Assembly (NCBI GenBank): GCA_035578155.1
Contig: JAPWDM010000001.1
Span: 171,217,498-171,281,497, forward strand
DNA from: Brachynemurus nebulosus
Taxonomy: Eukaryota; Arthropoda; Insecta; Neuroptera; Myrmeleontidae
Length of the DNA: 64,000 nucleotides
Direction: 5' to 3'
Both the position numbers and the translations under genes were made by a program. Numbering within the stretch: position 1 is the first letter of the stretch; every line of letters begins with the position of its first letter. Below, one piece after another: positions 58,010 to 64,000 of this stretch. Under the pieces are notes generated by a model. That model was not told the DNA's origin, did not search any database, and saw only the letters and a program-made list of their open reading frames with translations.

Positions 58010-59600
58010 ATGGCCCAAGGATATATACAGAGTGAAGAAGATTTATTAGCTATTCTCGAAGATAGTGATATAGAATTTAATTTAAGCGAATTTAGTGGCG
58101 ATGAAAGTTCAGAAAGTGATTTCGACATCGAAGATATTCAAAATATCGTAAGCCGTAGTGAAGAAGGAGAAGGGGAGATACAAGAAGACGATGGCGAAGA
58201 ACTTTGAATAGAAGGGCAACGAGAACATTGCCAAAAATTTGATTTTCTTGGTGATTCAGGAATAAAAGTTGAATTTCCTGAGGATAATAATATCCTGGAT
58301 ATTTTTAGGTACGTATTTGTTTATATGTTTGTTTTAAAATATACATCTATAACTCAGTGGCGTGGAATCTAATTATTAAAAAATTGCAAACTAAATAAGT
58401 TTTTATGATATACGTACGTAAAAAAGAAAAATGTTTACAAATGTGTGCTTTCGGAAATGGAAAATTGGTTAATTTCTAACTTCGTCTAAATGAAGGTGAA
58501 TTAGCGAATATTTACTTATACTTTAAAGACAAAATCTGTTTTCCATTTTTAAATTATACTTTTTACCAAGTTGAACGTCACTGGCAAAATAATATATGAA
58601 AATTACAGAATTTTTGTGTAATTATGGTATTTACTATGGTAATTAAAAGTTTGTTTACTTTTGTAATTACGGAGATTGCTTGGCCGTAGTAAGAAAATTG
58701 GGTATAGCACGGGTATAGGACAATAACATGTAACTGGCCTACCTGTATAGCAAATAGTGTCAGATTGATGTATCTTGGTAATAAATTACTAATTTTTGTT
58801 TTAAATATTTGGTACAAAAATTTAATTACAGTTACACCTTCTTTTATGCGGTCCTTTTTCTGTGCGATTTTTTTAATGCGGTTTTTGAAAAAATTTCTCA
58901 AGTGCATAATGTAAATCAAAAGCAAGAGAAAGTAAGAAAATATCGTTAAATTTTTTTACAGATGCATTTTTCAGAATTTTCATAATATTTTAAAAATGAA
59001 ATAAATTGTTCTTATGTGTAAATTAATACTTTATCTTGTTTAGAAAAGCAACTTTTAAGCAAATCGTGAGGTTTTGAGCGTTCTGAGCTACATATTTTCG
59101 ATGAAACTTTTTTTATGCGGTTCCTATCCACCGCATAAAAAAAGTTTTTTCTTACAATCTGGATCGAACTATACTTTTTATAGCAATTTATGAAGTTCTT
59201 AAATATTTTTTTTTGTGCGATTTTTTATGCGGTCCGTATCCACCGCACAAAAAAAGGTTTACTTGTACTGCACTATTTAATTAAGCAATAAATCATTCAA
59301 TGGATGCAACGATGAAGTTGTTGTAAACCTACTTCGTCGAGTGAAATCATTTGTTTGATATTAAAATTCAAACAAAAAACTATCAAAAAACAATTTACTT
59401 ACCTACCACATCAAAATAAAAGATAATATTAATATTGTAAATTTATTTTTTATTTTTGCAGATGTTTCATAACCGACGAGATAGTGGAAAAAATCGTTGA
59501 AGAAACGAATATATATGCTGAGGAGTTTATAGTAGAAGAGCTGTACGGGTTCTGTGACACCGTAAAACTAAGCAACTTGAACCCTTTTGCCAATGATTGA
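58010..59600 (+). pseudogene. piggyBac transposase N-terminal remnant
   Basis: The frame starts MAQGYIQSEEDLLAILEDSD, an acidic N-terminus (DESSESDFDIED) usual for piggyBac transposases, meets an in-frame TGA at 58205-58207, then continues to FDFLGDSGIKVEFPEDNN and a GTACGT donor near 58309. A second exon after TTTTTGCAG (59460) reads RCFITDEIVEKIVEETNIYA, the conserved start of the DDE domain region, and stops at 59598-59600. The catalytic Asp residues are absent. The intron is interrupted by the pogo-like element at 58829. Clearly non-functional. Confidence 0.8.
58829..59265. mobile_element. pogo-like TA-flanked element, family P copy 2
   Basis: CAGTTACACC / GGTTTACTTG ends with TA flanks; interior has TTTTATGCGGTCC, CCACCGCATAAAAAAAG and GGATCGAACTATACTTTTTA shared with 55038-55559 in inverse orientation. 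Nested in the piggyBac remnant's intron. Confidence 0.7.
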
Positions 59601-59974
59601 AATCGTGTGATTTTACGGTACTACACATTCCGAACTGATGAGTCATCAAACTGTATCGATGTGCAAACCTTGATCTTTGACCCAGCACGTACCAAGTACA
59701 TGTATCAAAATTTGTTGTTGACATTTGACCCCACACGCGCTCATACTGTAAGCCTTGAAATTCGTAAGAGATGAGTCATTACCCGCAATCAAATTAATTT
59801 ATGTTAACCCATTATGCGTCATCACAATTTACTTATCACAATTTGGTTTTGTGTTAACCCATTATGCGCCGGCACTAATGTAATTTTTGAATGTGAACCT
59901 AACGCATGCGCAGACTGAATATAAGTACACGACGCATGCGCAGACTGAATTTTAGGTTACAATTTGATAGATGG

Positions 59975-60385
59975 GGTACACTACCGCGTCAAAAATGTGG
60001 GGTTACCCTGACTCGGGGGTGGCCCCAAACTTTTGACATCGTACTGTACTTAAATTTTTGGTACCCTGCCGTGTCAAAAGTGCGGGCCCCCCTGGCCAAA
60101 AAGGTATCCTATCACTTTTTGAAGCGTACTGTACGTGCAAACCTTGATCCCAACACGCGCTTGCCTTAATTGCGTTATTTTAAACGAACTACCGCGTCAA
60201 AAATGTGGGGATACTTTAACTCGGGGGTGGCCCCAAACTTTTGACACCGTACTGTACTTAAATTTTTGGTACACTGCCATGTCAAAAGTGCGGACCCCCT
60301 AACTAAAAAAGGTATCCGATCACTTATGCGTATCACTTAAGCGTACTGTACTTGTTTTTTATGTGTACGTGCAAACCTTCGCCAT
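59975..60385 (+). repeat. Tandem duplication, ~210-bp period
   Basis: ACCGCGTCAAAAATGTGGGG, GACTCGGGGGTGGCCCCAAA and GTACTGTACTTAAATTTTTG occur in order in both units (starts about 59980 and 60190). Units contain the internal near-palindromic GGGGGTGGCCCC. ACGCATGCGCAGACTGAAT is itself duplicated just before (59905 and 59931). Related to a short segment at 21400. Confidence 0.8.
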
Positions 60386-61610
60386 TAATCTCACTTAATT
60401 GCGTCATCTTAAATTGAGTGCGGTCGCTAACGATAAATTTTGTCAGGGGCGCACTGTGCCAAGCGCTAGATTTTAAAACCAGACTCCGGGGTCCAGATTT
60501 CTGACCGCTACTGTACTGCCGAAAATCGAGTGTTAACTGTACCTTATGGGGATTTTTGGTATATTTAACCTTGGAAAATTCCAGGAATTTTTATCAGTTT
60601 TAAAATAAACAAACAACCAATAATTAAATGTTTATTTTGGCTGAATTATGATCATATGACTCATATATGGAGTTTTTTTGGTATAAGAAAGATGACGTCA
60701 TGGAATATTAATGAGTTAAAAAATTGTTTAGTAAAAAATATCACCCATTGTAGACCTCAAGCAAGAAATTATTTTTATCAGTTTTAATACTTTAACATTT
60801 AACCTACAGTGACCAATTTTTTAGTTGACTAACAAAAGTTCTTGAAATTTTAACAAGTTACAAAAAATATTACTTCTTATGGTGCACAACACTTTTGAAT
60901 TTGACTGTAGCACAAAACTGTTTCTATATCAAACGAAAATTATCTGAAATAATTCAGTATGTATATATGTATAGACTCTGTATATTAAAAATATTTTATG
61001 TATACACTCTGTATATTGAGAATAAGAAAGAAAATTTGTATATAATTTTAATTTTTATGAATACTAGTAAACGAATTGTATAGCTATTTATGAATAAGTA
61101 TTAAATCTAATTATAAAATAATTTATAAATATTGCAAAAAATTTGTTTAATCAGCAAAATCAATGTATATCATTTTGATACTGATACATATTTATATTAG
61201 GGTATAACAGTATTGTATTTAACATTTTTAAACAGAATAAAAGTTCAATTTTTTGTTTTAAATTACTATAAACACGTCGCTTAATATAAAAATGATAACA
61301 GCATTGAGTTTTACTAAATTTTTAAGTCTGTAAAATCAAAATTTTTATAGACTAGAACATTTTGAATTTGCTACTTTATCATTAACATACATATAATATC
61401 ATGTATATATAACGGGTGTATATTTAGTATTTTTAATAAATATTTTAGTATACAGGGTGTATCATGAAATATGCTTTTCAATTAGAACAATAAATTTCAT
61501 AAGATTTTTGTTAATACTCTTATAGGTTAACGAAAGAAACTTTTTGCTGTAAAAAAATAGGGGAATTCAGGGTAATAATTAAATAAAACGCACATATTTT
61601 TCTTTTTTTA
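60386..61610. other. Stretch without a recognised feature
   Basis: AT-rich intergenic DNA; no gene or repeat boundary recognised. Confidence 0.5.
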
Positions 61611-61710
61611 AATTTTATTTATAGAATATGAATACAAAAAATTAAATTGCTTAAATCTATATATTACTAAAAATCTATTTATTTTACATATTAAAATTTT
61701 TTAAAAGAAT

Positions 61711-62163
61711 TCAGTTTTCTAATGAACAAATTTTATCTGAATGGATCATACAGCGTCTTGAATAATATTCATCTCGCAGATTGGAAATCTTCGGTACATC
61801 AAATATTTCTTCCAAATTCAAAATCCACGGCTGGTTTTCGGTGTCATCAAACAAATTTGAAATCCATTTCTTCTTTTTACTGCCCTTGACGTATATGACA
61901 TCAAACTTCTTTAATATAGGTTTCAATATGGTATGAAGTTTTTTGTACGGAATAAATCCATACGACCAAGGTATCCCATGCCAATTTCGGCAAAGCCAAC
62001 GTGCAGCAACCCGTTCATATTTCTTCGGCAACTCGTTGAAATCAAACGGTGCATCGAATATAAGATGTAGTATTTCATCCGAATTTTCCGCAACGATACC
62101 AACTTCTTTAAAATAAAATTCGTTGTTAGCTCCTTGATAGCCTTGTATATCAAGAAACGCCAT
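61711..62163 (-). CDS. Uncharacterised single-exon 150-aa protein
   Basis: Open from MAFLDIQGYQGANNEFYFKE to a C-terminal RRCMIHSDKICSLEN. I do not recognise a characterised family with confidence; the opening LDIQGY, the HGIPWSYGFIPYKK segment, VKGSKKKKWI and the Cys/His tail resemble a lineage-expanded arthropod family seen in many copies in insect genomes. A nuclease-like fold is possible but unproven. No signal peptide or membrane helix is evident. A TATATAA element at 62213-62219 (about 50 bp upstream of ATG) and AATAAA at 61614-61619 bracket it, so it looks expressible. No intron is needed, in contrast to the host genes nearby. Confidence 0.7.
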   Translation of the reverse strand: MAFLDIQGYQGANNEFYFKEVGIVAENSDEILHLIFDAPFDFNELPKKYERVAARWLCRNWHGIPWSYGFIPYKKLHTILKPILKKFDVIYVKGSKKKKWISNLFDDTENQPWILNLEEIFDVPKISNLRDEYYSRRCMIHSDKICSLEN

Positions 62164-62212
62164 TTTTTATCGCCGCCGTAGAACTGAATTTACTTACACA
62201 ATCCACAACTTT

Positions 62213-62219
62213 ATATAAA
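62213..62219 (-). promoter_or_regulatory. TATA-like box upstream of the 150-aa ORF
   Basis: TTTTATATAAAG read on the - strand, about 50 bp before the ATG at 62163. Sequence-only inference. Confidence 0.4.
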
Positions 62220-62460
62220 ATAATTAAAATTGGTGAGGATAGTTAATTTGTGGGATGTATCCGAAAATGGATACTACTAATAGCTATTGCTAGTTAACCA
62301 TCAAATTACAAACTGTTAATAATATTTAGCACATTACTGAGTACCATGTTCTTTTCACTTTAAGACCTAGTGATTTAAGGAATGCTAAATTTTCGGGTGA
62401 AATGTGTTGTCGCTTAAAAGTTTTACGTTTAATGATCTTAGGTTTCGAAAGTCCTTTGCC

Positions 62461-62553
62461 ATGATAAGGTGTCTGAGCTCTTTAACCATGATAAGGTGTA
62501 TGAGCTCTTTAAAGATGATAAGGTGTATGAGCTCTTTAAGGATGATAAGGTGT
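62461..62553. repeat. 27-bp tandem array
   Basis: Units start at 62461, 62488, 62515 and 62542: ATGATAAGGTGTATGAGCTC plus TTTAAAG with few changes. The last unit runs directly into the 21-bp array through the shared string GTATGAG. Confidence 0.9.
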
Positions 62554-63430
62554 ATGAGTCACTCCGGGAGCAAAATGAGTCACTCTGGGAGCAAAATGAG
62601 TCACTCTGGGAGCAAAATGAGTCACTCCGGGAGCAAAATGAGTCACTCCGGGAGCAAAATGAGTCACTCAGGGAGCAAAATGAGTCACTCCGGGAGCAAA
62701 ATGAGTCACTCCGGGAGCAAAATGAGTCAATCCGAGAGCAAAATGAGTCACTCCGGGAGCAAATGAGTCACTCCGGGAGCAAAATGAGTCACTCCGGGAG
62801 CAAAATGAGTCACTCCCGGAGCAAAATGAGTCACTCCGGGAGCAAAATGAGTCACTCCGGGAGCAAAATGAGTCATTCTGGGAGCAAAATGAGTCACTCC
62901 GGGAGTAAAATGAGTCACTCCGGGAGCAAAATGAGTCAATCCGGGAACAAAATGAGTCATTCTGGGAGCAAAATGAGTCACTCCGGGAGTAAAATGAGTT
63001 ACTCCCTGAGCAAAATGAGTCACTCCGGGAGCAAAATGAGTCACTCCGGGAGCAAAATGAGTCATTCTGGGAGCAAAATGAGTCACTCCGGGAGTAAAAT
63101 GAGTCACTCCGGGAGCAAAATGAGTCAATCCGGGAACAAAATGAGTCACTCAGGGAGCAAAATGAGTCAATCCGAGAGCAAAATGAGTCACTCCGGGAGC
63201 AAATGAGTCACTCCGGGAGCAAAATGAGTCACTCCGGGAGCAAAATGAGTCACTCCCGGAGCAAAATGAGTCACTCCGGGAGCAAAATGAGTCACTCCGG
63301 GAGCAAAATGAGTCACTCCGGGAGCAAAATGAGTCATTCTGGGAGCAAAATGAGTCACTCCGGGAGTAAAATGAGTCACTCCGGGAGCAAAATGAGTCAA
63401 TCCGGGAACAAAATGAGTCACTCCGGGAGC
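62554..63430. repeat. 21-bp minisatellite with 440-bp higher-order period
   Basis: About 42 copies of ATGAGTCACTCCGGGAGCAAA. Variant units recur together: TCAATCCGAGAGC at 62727 and 63167, the one-base-short AGCAAATGAG unit that follows each, and CACTCCCGGAGC at 62811-62820 and 63251-63260, all 440 bp apart (20 units of 21 plus one of 20). Being a multiple of three, the unit stays open in several frames (MSHSGSK on +, NESLREQ on +, THFAPGV on -), so long ORFs here are not evidence of coding. Confidence 0.95.
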
Positions 63431-63497
63431 AATGGCGTGAAAATGGAGGAAAACTTTCAACCGCCCGTTGAAAGTTTTCCTCCATTTTCACGCCATT
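63431..63497. repeat. Perfect hairpin, 31-bp arms
   Basis: Left arm 63431-63461 and right arm 63467-63497 are exact reverse complements (AATGGCGTGAAAATGGAGGA on the left edge) around a 5-base loop CGCCC. The right arm belongs to the - strand ORF at 63812; the left arm joins the minisatellite. Confidence 0.95.
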
Positions 63498-63812
63498 CTT
63501 GCACATTTCACAGCGAATTTTCAAACCAGGTGGTCCATCAATATGATCTTGTGGCCATGGTCGATTATAATGTTCAAAACATGGTTCATATTCTTGAAAC
63601 ATGGCTCGATAATCGGATGGTAACCAAATCCAGGCGCGTTGTATGATTTTCGCACCATAACTTTTCAGCACATTCAAACTGATCCACTTGTAGATTTGAA
63701 GAAATGTTTCCAAAGTCAGTTCGTTCAGTAGCATTGGTTCACGTTCCAAAAATTCACCAATTGAAACATCCATTTTATCCCACTCCATTGATTCCGGTTC
63801 AGACAATTTCAT
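63467..63812 (-). CDS. Uncharacterised ORF, 3' end lost in the hairpin/minisatellite
   Basis: The frame starts MKLSEPESMEWDKMDVSIGE and runs about 115 residues (ETFLQIYKWISLNVLKSYG; RAWIWLPSDYRAMFQEYEP; KIRCEMCKNGVKMEENFQ) before the hairpin, after which translation is only repeat-encoded low-complexity Ser/Phe. I do not recognise it. The part before 63467 looks like a real folded protein (aromatic-rich, a CxxC). The upstream sequence contains TATATATG immediately before the ATG. The natural stop is not visible, so the gene is truncated or joined to the repeat. Confidence 0.5.
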
Positions 63813-63843
63813 ATATATACTTAGCTCATTTGCTTCACCGGGC

Positions 63844-64000
63844 TACTCATTTGACTCCAACGGGTGACTCATTTTGCTCCCAAAGTGACTCATTTTGCTC
63901 CCGGAAGGACTCATTTTGCTACCGCAGTGACTCATTTTGCTCCCGGAGTGACTCATTTTGCTCCTGGAGTGACTCATTTTGCTACCGCAGTGACTCATTT
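63844..64000. repeat. 21-bp minisatellite in inverse orientation, to window end
   Basis: GTGACTCATTTTGCTCCCGG units, the complement of the 62554-63430 array, starting with degenerate copies (CTCATTTGACTCC) and continuing past the window edge. Variants such as TTTTGCTACCGCAG recur. Confidence 0.95.

Noticed and set aside
62404..63646. Long open frames across the minisatellite (MSHSGSK-, NESLREQ- and THFAPGV-type repeat proteins)
   Set aside because: A 21-bp unit without stops is automatically open in several frames on both strands. No flanking unique coding sequence, start context or splice support is seen, so they are treated as repeat artefacts.
62554..64000. CRISPR array
   Set aside because: The units are contiguous 21-mers without unique spacers, in a eukaryotic context.

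Overview
The window is AT-rich, intron-rich, repeat-dense nuclear DNA of an arthropod, most likely an insect. The three recognisable host genes (Rh-type ammonium transporter, exosome subunit Rrp4, SLC44/CTL choline-transporter-like protein) are split by GT-AG introns. Two short interstitial runs of the TTAGG-type insect telomere motif occur (32.7 and 49.7 kb), and transposon relics of the hAT, PIF/Harbinger, Tc1/mariner/pogo and piggyBac types fill most of the remaining space. The species cannot be fixed from the sequence; TTAGG runs argue weakly against Diptera.

Layout. 1-10.9 kb: no complete gene; (TA)n microsatellites, a 324-bp MITE, a two-exon transposase N-terminal fragment (3.4-3.8 kb), a degenerate 160-bp tandem array (5.7-6.4 kb) and foldback repeats. 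10.9-22.5 kb, + strand: the 3' half of an Rh ammonium transporter, two internal exons and two alternative last exons; the 7.7-kb intron between them holds two abutting hAT elements and a Harbinger-type element. 24.9-27.8 kb, - strand: a complete five-exon Rrp4 gene (298 aa), tail-to-tail with Rh. 29.6-30.1 kb: a Harbinger-type element that still carries the start of a MADF-domain protein. 31.2-52.5 kb, - strand: a complete CTL2-like gene of 12 coding exons plus one extra; two homologous-looking exons with identical phases (47.7 and 43.2 kb) sit in the same slot and are probably mutually exclusive (718 or 699 aa). Its introns hold many MITEs and a nested tRNA-like/foldback composite (44.9-48.7 kb). 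53-60.5 kb: hAT, pogo-like, Harbinger-type and piggyBac relics and a 210-bp tandem duplication. 61.7-64 kb: two intact small - strand ORFs of unknown function separated by a 27-bp/21-bp minisatellite with a 440-bp higher-order period, a 31-bp-arm hairpin, and the same minisatellite inverted at the window's end.

The three host genes have no visible functional link: ammonium transport, RNA decay/processing and choline-type membrane transport. The most interesting observations are the alternative exons in both transporters, abutting hAT insertions sharing an 8-bp target, MADF remnants that tie small TIR elements to PIF/Harbinger, and the minisatellite/hairpin/orphan-ORF block at the right end.
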